Below are positions 39,553 to 47,976 of a stretch of DNA of 64,000 bases, in pieces. How positions within the stretch are numbered: position 1 is the first letter of the stretch; each line of letters opens with the position of its first letter. Below the pieces are notes generated by a model. It was not told the origin of the DNA, did not search any database, and was given only the letters and a program-made list of their open reading frames with translations. The stretch is taken from NCBI RefSeq assembly GCF_012317045.1, contig NZ_CP051154.1, positions 186,001 to 250,000 on the forward strand, read 5' to 3'. This stretch comes from Leifsonia sp. PS1209 (GTDB taxonomy: Bacteria > Actinomycetota > Actinomycetes > Actinomycetales > Microbacteriaceae). The position numbers and the translations under genes were made by a program.

Positions 39553-41886
39553 GTGAGCGATACACCGGCAGACGACCAGCGAGACGCGCGCAGCGCCGAC
39601 GATCGGGGCGGCGCATCCGGTGCACGCTCCGGTGGTGACCGAGGCAACGCACCGCGCAGCTCCGACAGCGGATCGGGTCGCCCGTACCAGGGTGGACGCG
39701 GCGGCAGCTCGCGCGATGGCCAGCGCTCCGACGGCGGCTATCGCGGCGACCGCGCACCCCGAGAAGGCGGCCGCGACGGTCAGCGCTCGGGTGGGTACCG
39801 CAATGATCGTGCGCCGCGGGATGGTGAGCGTTCCGGCGGGTACCGCAATGATCGTGCGCCGCGCGACGGCGAGCGTTCCGGCGGCTATTCTGCCTCGCGG
39901 GACGGCGGTCAGCGCGACGGCTACCGTGGCAACCGCGACTCGGCGCCGCGCGACGGATATCGCGGCAGGAGTGGCGACGCGAACGACGGTGGGCGCGGCG
40001 GTGACCGGGCTCCGCGTCAGGGTGCACCACGCGACGGATATCGCAGCGACCGCGCTCCCCGCGAGGGTGGATACCGAGCAGGCGGTGGCCGGGACGGCGA
40101 GCGTTCGGGTGGCTACCGCGCGAACGGCAGTGCTGCCGGTGCTCCGCGCAGCGGTGGGTCACGAGACGGATATCGAAATGACCGTGCGCCGCGTGATGGC
40201 GAGAAGCGGGACGGATACCGGAGTGACCGGGGCGCGCGTGATGGTGCTCCTCGCGACGGGTATCGCAACGATCGGCGCCCCAGCGATGGTGGTGCGCGTG
40301 ACGGGTATCGCAGTGATCGCGGACCTCGCGAGGGTGCTCCGCGCGATGGCTATCGCAACGACCGGCGCCCCAGCGATGGTGCTCCGCGTGACGGGTATCG
40401 AGGTGACCGCGCGCCGCGTGAGGGTGCTCCGCGGGATGGGTACCGTGGTGACCGAGCGTCACGTGACGGTGCTCCTCGCGATGGCTACCGCAGTGACCGG
40501 GCGCCGCGCGAGGGCGCGCCCCGTGACGGGTACCGCAATGACCGTGCACCCCGCGAGGGTGCCCCGCGCGATGGCTATCGCGCTAGGCGCGACGGGCAGC
40601 GCGGCGGGGCTCCGGCGGGTGACCGTGGGGGCGCATCCCGTGGCTACGACCGCGACGGCGGCGGACGCGGAGCTGGACGCGACGGCGGCGGACGCGGCGA
40701 CAAGCTGTGGACCAGGGACGGCCGGCCGGCTCGTGGCGACCGCGATGCGCGCGACTACGAGCGCGAGCTCACCGAAGAAGAGCGCATGGCGCGGGAACTG
40801 CGATCGGTTCGTCCGCGCCACGACGACCCGGAGATCCCGGAGAGCGTGCAGGCGCGCGACCTCGACAAGGGTGCCCGCGTCGAACTGAAGACCCTGAGCA
40901 AGGACAACGCCGACTGGGTTGCGCGTCACCTGGTGATGGCCGCGCAGCTGATCGAAGAGGACCCGGAGCTCGCGCACCGGCACGCGCTTTCGGCCGCTCG
41001 GCGGGCGGGTCGTATCGCCGTCGTGCGGGAGACGCTCGCGATCACCGCGTACGCGACGGGCGACTTCGCACTCGCGCTGCGGGAACTGCGCACGTACCGC
41101 CGGATCTCCGGATCCAACGAGCAGCTGCCGCTGATGGTGGACAGCGAGCGTGGCGTCGGACGCCCCGATCGCGCGCTTGAGCTGGGTCGGTCCGTTGACC
41201 GTTCCACGCTGCCGAACGACGTGCAGGTGTCCCTGGCGATTGCGATGTCCGGCGCCCGCCTCGACCTTGAGCAGCCGGATGCCGCACTGGCCGAGCTCGA
41301 GATTCCGCAGCTCGACCCCAACCGGGCGTACAGCTGGAGTCCCGACCTGTTCCACGCCTACGCGGACGTGCTCGGCGAAGTCGGACGCACCGAGGAATCC
41401 GAGGCCTGGCGGGAACGTGCGACCCGTGCCGAGGAGGCGATCGGCGAGGCGCTCTCGATGGACGAACACGAGACTGTCGACGTCGTCGAGGAAGAGTACG
41501 AGTTCGACATCGACGGTGAGGACAGTATCGCCATCGGCGACGCCGGAACGTTCGACGACGATGCGGATGTGGTCATCGAGATCGAGGACGACGTCGAGCT
41601 CGACGAGGCGGACGACGAGGACCTGGATGAGGACTCGGACGACGAGGACGACGACGATTACGACTCCGATGACGAGGACGACGACTCTGATGACGACGAG
41701 GACGAGGAGTCGGACGACGACGATGACGATGACGACGATTCCGACGCTGAGGCCGATGACAACGGCGCCGACGAGGACGAAGACGAAGACGACTCGACCG
41801 AAGCCGCGCCCGTGAGCGCCGGCGACGATGACCGCGACGACACGGAGGATGACGCGACCGATGGCCCTGTTTCGACGGAGCGCTAA
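39553..41886 (+). CDS. Arg/Gly-repeat protein with helical core and acidic tail (777 aa)
   Basis: No established function. Residues 1-395 are almost only R, G, D, Y, S, A and P, with nine perfect-length 15-residue repeats (consensus DGYRxDRAPREGAPR, residues 205-339). Residues 400-634 form a conserved helical, TPR-like core (from RDYERELTEEERMARELRSVRP to EAIGEALSMDE). Residues 635-770 are an extreme Asp/Glu tail, including a run of nine Asp. AGGAGAAG precedes the GTG at 39553. It lies 80 bases after the rRNA terminator and overlaps the HAD gene by 26 bases. The core plus HAD neighbour resembles the M. tuberculosis Rv1691-Rv1692 pair as I recall it. Such proteins are sometimes mislabelled replicase polyprotein. 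Confidence 0.9.
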   Translation: MSDTPADDQRDARSADDRGGASGARSGGDRGNAPRSSDSGSGRPYQGGRGGSSRDGQRSDGGYRGDRAPREGGRDGQRSGGYRNDRAPRDGERSGGYRNDRAPRDGERSGGYSASRDGGQRDGYRGNRDSAPRDGYRGRSGDANDGGRGGDRAPRQGAPRDGYRSDRAPREGGYRAGGGRDGERSGGYRANGSAAGAPRSGGSRDGYRNDRAPRDGEKRDGYRSDRGARDGAPRDGYRNDRRPSDGGARDGYRSDRGPREGAPRDGYRNDRRPSDGAPRDGYRGDRAPREGAPRDGYRGDRASRDGAPRDGYRSDRAPREGAPRDGYRNDRAPREGAPRDGYRARRDGQRGGAPAGDRGGASRGYDRDGGGRGAGRDGGGRGDKLWTRDGRPARGDRDARDYERELTEEERMARELRSVRPRHDDPEIPESVQARDLDKGARVELKTLSKDNADWVARHLVMAAQLIEEDPELAHRHALSAARRAGRIAVVRETLAITAYATGDFALALRELRTYRRISGSNEQLPLMVDSERGVGRPDRALELGRSVDRSTLPNDVQVSLAIAMSGARLDLEQPDAALAELEIPQLDPNRAYSWSPDLFHAYADVLGEVGRTEESEAWRERATRAEEAIGEALSMDEHETVDVVEEEYEFDIDGEDSIAIGDAGTFDDDADVVIEIEDDVELDEADDEDLDEDSDDEDDDDYDSDDEDDDSDDDEDEESDDDDDDDDDSDAEADDNGADEDEDEDDSTEAAPVSAGDDDRDDTEDDATDGPVSTER
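40165..40569 (+). repeat. Nine 45-bp in-frame tandem repeats
   Basis: Each unit encodes 15 residues beginning D-G-Y-R; units differ mainly at residues 5, 8 and 10-12. The units keep the frame, so copy number can change without frameshift. The wider region 39730-40165 has looser versions with serine-rich spacers. Confidence 0.9.
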
Positions 41887-42883
41887 GACCGTGACGCCGC
41901 TCGACGGAGTCGATCTGGTGCTGGCCGACCTCGACGGGGTCGTCTACAAGGGCGCCGATGCGATCCCGCACGCCGTGGAGAGCCTCAACCAGGCCGCCGA
42001 AACCGTGCGAGTCGGTTACATCACGAACAACGCATCCCGGACCGACGCATCCGTCGCGGGACACCTCACCGACCTCGGCCTGACGGTGGCGCCGAGCGAC
42101 GTGGTGACCTCGCCGCAGGCCGCCGTGCGGTTGCTGGCCCAGCATGTCCCTGCCGGCGCGACCATCCTGGTCATCGGCGGGGACGGGCTGGTCGACGAGG
42201 TGCAGAAGGGCGGGTTCTCCGTGACCCGTTCCGCCGACGACGACCCGGCCGCCGTGATCCAGGGCTTCGCGCCGGAGATCGGCTGGACCCAGCTCGCTGA
42301 GGCCGCCTTCGCGCTGCAGGGCCGGACGGACGAGGAGCGGCCGTGGGTCGCGACGAACACCGACTGGACCATCCCGGTCGCGCGCGGGATCGCCCCGGGC
42401 AACGGGACGCTCGTGTCCGCTGTGCACACGGCCGCCGGCCGCCTGCCGATCGTGGCGGGCAAGCCGGAGGTGGCGATCTTCGAGGAGGCCGTCACGCGGT
42501 TCGGTTCGTCGAAAGCACTGTTCATCGGTGATCGGCTGGATACCGACATCCTGGGCGCCAATCGCGCGGGGATCGACTCGGTGCTCGTGCTGACCGGTGT
42601 GGATCGGGCCAAGCAGCTGATCGCTGCGGATGCGAACTCGCGGCCGACATACATCCTCGCCGACCTGCGCGGGCTGAGCGAACCGTATCCGGTCACCGAG
42701 TTCAGCAAGGACGGGCGGACGGCCACGGTCGGCGACGCCTCGGTGGCGATCGAGGGCAACGACGTGCGCATCCTGAGCGAGGGCGGCGACGAGCTGAACC
42801 TGCTGCGGGCGGCGTGCGCGGTGATCTGGGGTTCTGGGCGGGCGATCTACGGACTCGAAGTCCCGGAGAAGCTGTACAGCTGA
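41861..42883 (+). CDS. HAD-IIA phosphatase (NagD/glycerol-3-phosphate phosphatase-like)
   Basis: Haloacid dehalogenase-fold phosphatase, 340 residues. Nucleophile motif LADLDGVVYKG with Asp23 and Asp25, motif II in YITNNASR, motif III lysine in AGKPEVAIFEEA and motif IV in FIGDRLDTDILGANRAG. The ATG at 41861 overlaps the previous gene by 26 bases; a GTG at 41891 is an alternative. The M. tuberculosis homologue by position (Rv1692) dephosphorylates glycerol 3-phosphate. The C-terminal 60 residues form an extra domain. It converges with menC four bases after its stop. Confidence 0.9.
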   Translation: MALFRRSAKTVTPLDGVDLVLADLDGVVYKGADAIPHAVESLNQAAETVRVGYITNNASRTDASVAGHLTDLGLTVAPSDVVTSPQAAVRLLAQHVPAGATILVIGGDGLVDEVQKGGFSVTRSADDDPAAVIQGFAPEIGWTQLAEAAFALQGRTDEERPWVATNTDWTIPVARGIAPGNGTLVSAVHTAAGRLPIVAGKPEVAIFEEAVTRFGSSKALFIGDRLDTDILGANRAGIDSVLVLTGVDRAKQLIAADANSRPTYILADLRGLSEPYPVTEFSKDGRTATVGDASVAIEGNDVRILSEGGDELNLLRAACAVIWGSGRAIYGLEVPEKLYS

Positions 42884-42887
42884 GCGG

Positions 42888-43880
42888 TCAGAGCGCTGCT
42901 GCGCGCTCGACCAGGCGGTAGCAGCGGCGAACGCGGTCGAGCCACCAGTCGCGGCGGTCGTCGTCGGCCGCGAGGGCGTCGAGTCGCGCGCCGGACACCG
43001 AGGGACGGACGACGGGGATGCTGCCGTCGACCGGGAGCAGCGGCTCGTCCGTCACGTCCTCGACGAACATCGCGGCCGTGCCGAGGCCGCAGTCGAAGTC
43101 GAGGCGCGGAACGGCCGCGGCGAGGTGGGCGCCCATCGCAATGCCGACCGAGGTGTCGATCGCGCTCGAGACGACGATCGGCAGGCCGGCCTCCGCGACG
43201 ATGCGCAGGGCGGAGTGGATGCCGCCGAGCGGCTGTGCTTTGACGATCAGGAGGTCCGCTGCGCCGGCGCGCGCGACCGCGAGCGGGTCGGACGCCTTGC
43301 GCACGCTCTCGTCGGCGGCGATCGGAACATCCATGTATTTCGTCCGGCGGCGGATCTCGGCGAGCTCGCCGACGGTCGCGCAGGGCTGCTCGACGTACTC
43401 GAGGTCGAACGGCGCGAGCGCGTGGATGGCGTGCTCGGCCTCGTCGACGTTCCACAGGGTGTTCGCGTCGATCCGGATGCGCCCCTCCGGCCCCAGAAGG
43501 TCGCGGACCGCGCGGACGCGAGCGACGTCGTCGGCGAGGGTCTGGCCGGGCTCGGCCACCTTGACCTTGGCCGTGCGCGCGCCGGGATAGCGGGTGAGGA
43601 TCTCGGCCACGGAATCCGCGGCGACAGCCGGGATGGTCGCGTTGACCGGGATGCGGTCGCGGAGCAGGGGTGGGGCGGCGTGCCAGCCGAAATCGATCGC
43701 GGCGTGCAGCCAGTGCGCGGCCTCCGCGTCGTCGTACTCGACGAACGGGGAGAACTCGGTCCAGCCCTCTGGGCCCTCGAACAGCACCGCCTCGCGGACC
43801 GTGATGCCACGGAACTTCGCCGTCATCGGCAGTGCGACGACGCGTGCAGTTTTCAACAGGTCGGCGAGCTCGGGCAACAT
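42888..43880 (-). CDS. menC: o-Succinylbenzoate synthase
   Basis: Dehydrates SHCHC to o-succinylbenzoate in menaquinone synthesis. 330-residue enolase-superfamily enzyme. The catalytic K-x-K is at 105-107 (AKVKVAE), metal ligands are Asp138 (RIDAN), Glu164 (VEQP) and Asp190 (AADES), and the second lysine is Lys214 (LIVKAQPLGG). The ATG at 43880 follows CAGACT by six bases. It is divergent from menB with 56 bases between starts. Confidence 0.95.
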   Translation of the reverse strand: MLPELADLLKTARVVALPMTAKFRGITVREAVLFEGPEGWTEFSPFVEYDDAEAAHWLHAAIDFGWHAAPPLLRDRIPVNATIPAVAADSVAEILTRYPGARTAKVKVAEPGQTLADDVARVRAVRDLLGPEGRIRIDANTLWNVDEAEHAIHALAPFDLEYVEQPCATVGELAEIRRRTKYMDVPIAADESVRKASDPLAVARAGAADLLIVKAQPLGGIHSALRIVAEAGLPIVVSSAIDTSVGIAMGAHLAAAVPRLDFDCGLGTAAMFVEDVTDEPLLPVDGSIPVVRPSVSGARLDALAADDDRRDWWLDRVRRCYRLVERAAAL

Positions 43881-43886
43881 TCCACA

Positions 43887-43930
43887 AGTCTGGCACGACC
43901 GGTCCGCGGCGGGATGGCGAACCGTAGGCT
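43887..43930. promoter_or_regulatory. Divergent leaderless promoters, menC / menB
   Basis: Minus-strand CAGACT (43887-43892) and plus-strand TAGGCT (43925-43930), each six bases from its start codon. The 32 bases between the two hexamers show no clear palindrome. Confidence 0.5.
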
Positions 43931-43936
43931 GGGTTC

Positions 43937-44848
43937 ATGGCAAAAGCAGTCTCAGAGATCTTCGACCAGAGCGCGTGGAACGAGGTCGCCGGCTTCGAGG
44001 AGCTGACCGACATCACCTACCACCACGATGTCGCCGGACGGGTGGCGCGCGTGGCGTTCAACCGGCCAGAAGTGCGCAATGCGTTCCGACCGCACACGGT
44101 CGACGAGCTCTACGCCGCACTGGAGGATGCGCGCACGAACCCGCGCATCGGCGTCGTGCTGCTCACCGGCAACGGGCCGAGTCCGAAAGACGGAGGGTGG
44201 GCGTTCTGCTCGGGAGGCGATCAGCGCATCCGGGGGCGAGACGGCTACAAGTATGCGGACGGGGAGACGGCGACGGGCATCGACGCTGCGCGCAGTGGGC
44301 GGCTGCACATCCTCGAGGTCCAGAGGCTCATCCGGTTCATGCCGAAGGTGGTGATCGCGGTCGTTCCCGGGTGGGCGGCCGGAGGCGGGCACTCGCTGCA
44401 CGTGGTCTGCGATCTCACCATCGCGAGCGCCGAGCACGGACGGTTCAAGCAGACGGATGCGGATGTGGGTTCGTTCGACGCCGGATACGGCAGCGCGTAC
44501 TTCGCCAGGCAGATCGGGCAGAAGAACGCGCGCGAGGTGTTCTTCCTCGCCAGGGAGTACTCGTCGCAGCGTGCGTACGAGATGGGCGCGGTCAACGCGG
44601 TCGTGCCGCACGCGGAACTCGAGACGACCGCTCTGGAGTGGGCGAACGACATCCTGACCAAGTCGCCGACGGCGATCCGGATGCTGAAATTCGCGTTCAA
44701 CGCTGTGGACGACGGACTCGTGGGGCAGCAGGTGTTCGCCGGTGAGGCCACGCGGCTGGCGTACGGCACCGACGAGGCCGTCGAAGGACGCGACTCGTTC
44801 CTGGAGAAGCGGGAGCCGGACTGGTCGCCGTTCCCGTGGCAGTTCTGA
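43937..44848 (+). CDS. menB: 1,4-Dihydroxy-2-naphthoyl-CoA synthase
   Basis: Crotonase-fold enzyme that cyclises o-succinylbenzoyl-CoA. 303 residues. The CoA-binding oxyanion segment is FCSGGDQRIRGRDGYKY, the second is VPGWAAGGGHSLHVVCDLTIAS, and the catalytic Asp is in VGSFDAGYGSAYFARQ. The C-terminal LEKREPDWSPFPWQF is the MenB signature. menE follows after 21 bases on the same strand. Confidence 0.97.
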   Translation: MAKAVSEIFDQSAWNEVAGFEELTDITYHHDVAGRVARVAFNRPEVRNAFRPHTVDELYAALEDARTNPRIGVVLLTGNGPSPKDGGWAFCSGGDQRIRGRDGYKYADGETATGIDAARSGRLHILEVQRLIRFMPKVVIAVVPGWAAGGGHSLHVVCDLTIASAEHGRFKQTDADVGSFDAGYGSAYFARQIGQKNAREVFFLAREYSSQRAYEMGAVNAVVPHAELETTALEWANDILTKSPTAIRMLKFAFNAVDDGLVGQQVFAGEATRLAYGTDEAVEGRDSFLEKREPDWSPFPWQF

Positions 44849-44869
44849 GCGCGGCAGGGTGAGCGTGGT

Positions 44870-46135
44870 GTGCAGGCGGAGGACGCGGTGACCAGGGCGT
44901 TGAGGGTGGTGGACTCGGCGCGGGTGGATGAGGTGTTCGAGGCGCTGTGGGATGCGCTCGGGCGCGGAGGGCCGGCGGTGGTGCCGCGGGAAGGCGGGGG
45001 CGGTCGGCGCGTCGGTGGGCGAGTCGACGGTGGGCGGTTCGATGGTGGACGGCTCGACGATGGGCGGGTCGATCGCGTGTGGCCGGGCGAGAGCGAGCGG
45101 GTGGGGCAGAACGTCGCGCTCGTGATCGAGACCTCCGGGTCGACGGGAGTGCCGAAGCGGGTGGCGCTGTCCGCGGACGCGCTGCTGGCCAGTGCGGCGG
45201 CCTCGGCGGGCGCGATGGGCGGGCAGGGACAGTGGATGCTCGCCCTGCCGGCGCACTACGTCGCGGGAGCGCAGGTGCTGGTGCGGTCGATTGCGGCCGA
45301 GACGGAGCCGGTGCTCTATGGCGATGGCCACTTCGACCCCGGGCGGTTCGCCGAGGTGGCGCGAGACCTCACCCACGACCTGCGGTTCGTCTCGCTCGTG
45401 CCGGTGCAGCTGGCGCGGCTGGTCGCGGCGACGGAGGCCGGCGACAGGGTGGTGGCGGACGCTCTGCGGCGATTCGACGGGATCCTCGTGGGCGGCCAGG
45501 CGCTGACCACGGAGCTGCGCGAGCGCGCGCTGGACGCGGGGGCGCGCATCCTGAGCACCTACGGGTCGAGTGAGACGGCGGGCGGGTGCGTGTACGACGG
45601 GCGTCCGATCGGCACGACCGCGGTGCGGTCGGTGGACGGGTTGCTCGAGATCGCGGGGCCGGTGCTTGCGGAAGGCTACCTTGGCGACCCGGATAGGACG
45701 GCGGCCGCGTTCCATGAGGCGGATGGGCAGAAGTGGTATCGCACGGGAGACCTCGGCGCGGTGGACGACGGGCTGGTGAGGGTGTTCGGGCGTGCGGACA
45801 ACGTGATCATCTCCGGTGGGGAGAAGGTGCTGCTCGACGCTGTCGAGGGGGCGGTTCGGGCTCTCGACGGGTTCGGCGGCGCGGTCGTCGTGGCGGCGGA
45901 CGATGCCGAGTGGGGTCAGGTGCCGGTTGTGGTCGTCGAGAGTGGCGGGGCTGCAGCGGCCACCGAGCTCGCCGCAGTGCGCGCTCATGTGGCGGAACAG
46001 GTCGGGAGGGCGGCGGCGCCTGCGGAGGTCGTGGAGGTGGATGTGCTTCCGCACCTCAGCAGCGGCAAGCCGGACCGGGTGGCTGCGCGGCGGATCGCGG
46101 AGAGCGCGCGGGGCGAGCGGGCGAGGCGGGGGTGA
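44870..46135 (+). CDS. menE: o-Succinylbenzoate-CoA ligase
   Basis: Acyl-CoA synthetase of the ANL family, 421 residues. P-loop IETSGSTGVPKRV, A5-like STYGSSETAGG, A7 YRTGDLG, A8 RADNVIISGGEKV and the C-terminal catalytic Lys in SSGKPDRVAARR are present. Residues 48-69 hold four 5-residue R-V/F/L-D-G-G repeats inserted before the P-loop. The GTG at 44870 is provisional; GTG at 44888 is also possible. Short compared with B. subtilis MenE, as usual in actinobacteria. Confidence 0.93.
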   Translation: MQAEDAVTRALRVVDSARVDEVFEALWDALGRGGPAVVPREGGGGRRVGGRVDGGRFDGGRLDDGRVDRVWPGESERVGQNVALVIETSGSTGVPKRVALSADALLASAAASAGAMGGQGQWMLALPAHYVAGAQVLVRSIAAETEPVLYGDGHFDPGRFAEVARDLTHDLRFVSLVPVQLARLVAATEAGDRVVADALRRFDGILVGGQALTTELRERALDAGARILSTYGSSETAGGCVYDGRPIGTTAVRSVDGLLEIAGPVLAEGYLGDPDRTAAAFHEADGQKWYRTGDLGAVDDGLVRVFGRADNVIISGGEKVLLDAVEGAVRALDGFGGAVVVAADDAEWGQVPVVVVESGGAAAATELAAVRAHVAEQVGRAAAPAEVVEVDVLPHLSSGKPDRVAARRIAESARGERARRG

Positions 46136-46201
46136 GGCGCGGCACGGTGCGCGCGATGCGACGAGCGACGGGGGCGGACGAAACGGCATAGCGGTTGTTG
46201 T

Positions 46202-46207
46202 TACGAT
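46202..46207 (+). promoter_or_regulatory. Leaderless -10 for menA
   Basis: TACGAT, seven bases before the GTG at 46215, which supports that start over the ATG at 46218. Confidence 0.45.
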
Positions 46208-46214
46208 TCGCTCT

Positions 46215-47195
46215 GTGATGAGTCAGAACAAGCCACGGATGCAACGGATGACGCCCGCTCAGCGCGGCAACGGCGGCAAGAGCGGTCGGCCGGGGGCGGC
46301 GAAGGTCAAGGTCAAGCCCGCTACCGCATCCGACTGGATCGCCGGGGCGCGCCTGCGCACGCTTCCGCTGGCCATCGCGCCCGTCATCATCGGTGTCGGG
46401 GCCGCCAAGGTCGCTGACGGAGCGGGCATCTGGCATCCGGTTCGTGCGCTTCTCTGCCTCGCGGTCGCGGTGTTCCTGCAGATCGGTGTCAACTACGCGA
46501 ACGACTACTCCGACGGCATCCGGGGCACGGACCAGTTCCGGGTGGGGCCGAGCCGGCTGACCGGTTCTGGACGGGCGGCGCCCAAGCGGGTGCTCACCGT
46601 CGCGCTCGTCTTCTTCGCGCTCGGGGCGGTCGCCGGGCTGGCGCTCGTGCTGCTGACCCAGCACTGGTGGGTCATCCTCGTGGGCGCGGCCGCCATCGTC
46701 GCGGCGTGGTTCTACACCGGAGGAAAGCGGCCGTACGGCTACTTCGGCCTCGGTGAAGTGTTCGTCTTCGTGTTCTTCGGGCTCGTCGCGACGGCGGGGA
46801 CCACCTACATGCTGTCCGGCGTCGTCAACCAGGAAGCCTGGTTCGGCGCGGTCATCGCGGGGCTCATCGCGTGCGCCGTGCTGATGGTGAACAACATCCG
46901 GGACATCGGGCCGGACAAGCAGGCGGGCAAGCGAACGCTCGCCGTGCTGCTCGGCAACGTCGCAGCCCGGATCGTCTTCTGCGTGTTCCTGCTGGTGCCG
47001 TTCGGCATCCTCGCGGTGCTCGCGTTGCTGTACCCGTTCGCCTGGTTCGGGATGTTCGCCCTGCTGGCCGCGCTGCCCGCGTGCGCGATCACACTGTTCG
47101 CAAAGACTCCGCGGGAGCTGGTCACCGCGCTGCAGCTCACCAGCTTCACTGGGCTGCTGGTCGCGCTGGCGCTCGGGGCGGCGTACGCGTTCTAG
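46215..47195 (+). CDS. menA: 1,4-Dihydroxy-2-naphthoate polyprenyltransferase
   Basis: UbiA-family membrane prenyltransferase that attaches the isoprenoid tail to DHNA. 326 residues. The prenyl-diphosphate Mg motif NYANDYSDGIRGTD and the second Asp-rich loop NNIRDIGPDKQAGKRTLAV are clear, with eight to nine helices around them. The first 40 residues are a basic Gln/Lys-rich extension. It begins 79 bases after menE and converges with a DUF4229 gene. Confidence 0.95.
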   Translation: MMSQNKPRMQRMTPAQRGNGGKSGRPGAAKVKVKPATASDWIAGARLRTLPLAIAPVIIGVGAAKVADGAGIWHPVRALLCLAVAVFLQIGVNYANDYSDGIRGTDQFRVGPSRLTGSGRAAPKRVLTVALVFFALGAVAGLALVLLTQHWWVILVGAAAIVAAWFYTGGKRPYGYFGLGEVFVFVFFGLVATAGTTYMLSGVVNQEAWFGAVIAGLIACAVLMVNNIRDIGPDKQAGKRTLAVLLGNVAARIVFCVFLLVPFGILAVLALLYPFAWFGMFALLAALPACAITLFAKTPRELVTALQLTSFTGLLVALALGAAYAF

Positions 47196-47214
47196 CGCAG
47201 GCGCAGGGATTCCT

Positions 47215-47256
47215 GCAGACGCAGACGCAGACGCAGACGCAGGCGCAGGCGCACGC
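47215..47256. repeat. Hexanucleotide tandem repeat
   Basis: Four GCAGAC units followed by two GCAGGC and one GCACGC, between the convergent ends of menA and the DUF4229 gene. Intergenic and probably length-variable. Confidence 0.85.
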
Positions 47257-47292
47257 ATTGGCGCAGGCGCGGTCGCGCCTGGACAGGACTGA

Positions 47293-47577
47293 TCAGGCGG
47301 ACTTGTCCGGGTGGTCGACGGCGTCGACGACCGCGTCTTCCGCATCGTCGTCGACCGTGGTCGCCGGCTTGTCGCGGTGGCGGGCGGCGTAGAGGTCGCT
47401 CGAGACCGCGTTGCGCGGCTTGCTCAGGAAGATGTACGACAGGCAGAGCCCGATGAGGGCTGCCGCGATGACCGCGATCCACCATTCGATGCGCAGCACC
47501 AGCAGGATCGCGAGCGGGATCGCGAACAACAGCAGTCTGAGCACCGTATAGGTGACCCACGAGGGAATGCGTTTCAC
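47293..47577 (-). CDS. DUF4229 small membrane protein
   Basis: 94 residues with two hydrophobic helices (VLRLLLFAIPLAILLVL and WIAVIAAALIGLCLSYIFL) and an acidic, soluble C-terminus. It matches the DUF4229 family, which recurs beside menaquinone genes in actinobacteria from memory; function unknown. The GTG at 47577 is both six bases after TAAGCT and directly preceded by GGGAGG, so it may be read either as leaderless or leadered. Confidence 0.85.
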   Translation of the reverse strand: MKRIPSWVTYTVLRLLLFAIPLAILLVLRIEWWIAVIAAALIGLCLSYIFLSKPRNAVSSDLYAARHRDKPATTVDDDAEDAVVDAVDHPDKSA

Positions 47578-47583
47578 CCTCCC

Positions 47584-47613
47584 AGCTTAGAGACACTCTC
47601 TGAGAGTTACGAT
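47584..47613. promoter_or_regulatory. Divergent leaderless promoters, DUF4229 / PLDc_N gene
   Basis: Minus-strand TAAGCT (47584-47589) and plus-strand TACGAT (47608-47613), each six bases from its start codon. Confidence 0.5.
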
Positions 47614-47619
47614 TGACAC

Positions 47620-47976
47620 ATGGTTCGCCTCTGGATAGTCCTCGGCGTCGCTGCCGCGGTTTTCTACATCTATTCCGTGGCAGACTGCGCCCTGTTCGAC
47701 CGTTCGCGAGTGCGCGGCCTTCCCAAGCCCGTCTGGCTTCTCGTCATCATCCTGTTCCCGGTCATCGGCGGGGTGCTCTGGTTCCTCATCGGACGCGGTC
47801 GACGCAAGAGCGGCATCGGACGCCGCACCGTCGCACCGGACGACGACCCCGAATTCCTCAAGCGCCTCCGCGTCGACCACGACCAGGAGGAGCGCATCCG
47901 GCAGCTGGAGAAGGAACTCGCCGAACTCGATGACAACGGACCAGACAACGACCAAACCGGCCGCCGGGATGGGTGA
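47620..47976 (+). CDS. PLDc_N-domain membrane protein
   Basis: 118 residues: an N-terminal helix (LWIVLGVAAAVFYIYSVADC), the PLDc_N signature (LPKPVWLLVIILFPVIGGVLWFLIGRGR) and a charged coiled-coil-like C-terminus (DHDQEERIRQLEKELAELDD). The domain name comes from cardiolipin synthases, but no phospholipase part is present. It overlaps menD by 47 bases, suggesting coupled translation and a role tied to the quinone cluster. Confidence 0.88.
   Translation: MVRLWIVLGVAAAVFYIYSVADCALFDRSRVRGLPKPVWLLVIILFPVIGGVLWFLIGRGRRKSGIGRRTVAPDDDPEFLKRLRVDHDQEERIRQLEKELAELDDNGPDNDQTGRRDG

Noticed and set aside
40165..40569. Evenly spaced 45-bp repeats that could suggest a CRISPR array
   Set aside because: Units are contiguous, in frame and coding, with no unique spacers and no cas genes.
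39362..40888. Long open frames on both strands (for example 39362-40549 minus and 39620-40888 plus) over the RG-repeat gene
   Set aside because: They are shadows of the repeat: in a GC-rich tandem repeat one open frame keeps others open too. No ribosome site, and sequences are His/Arg or Thr/Ala monotonous.
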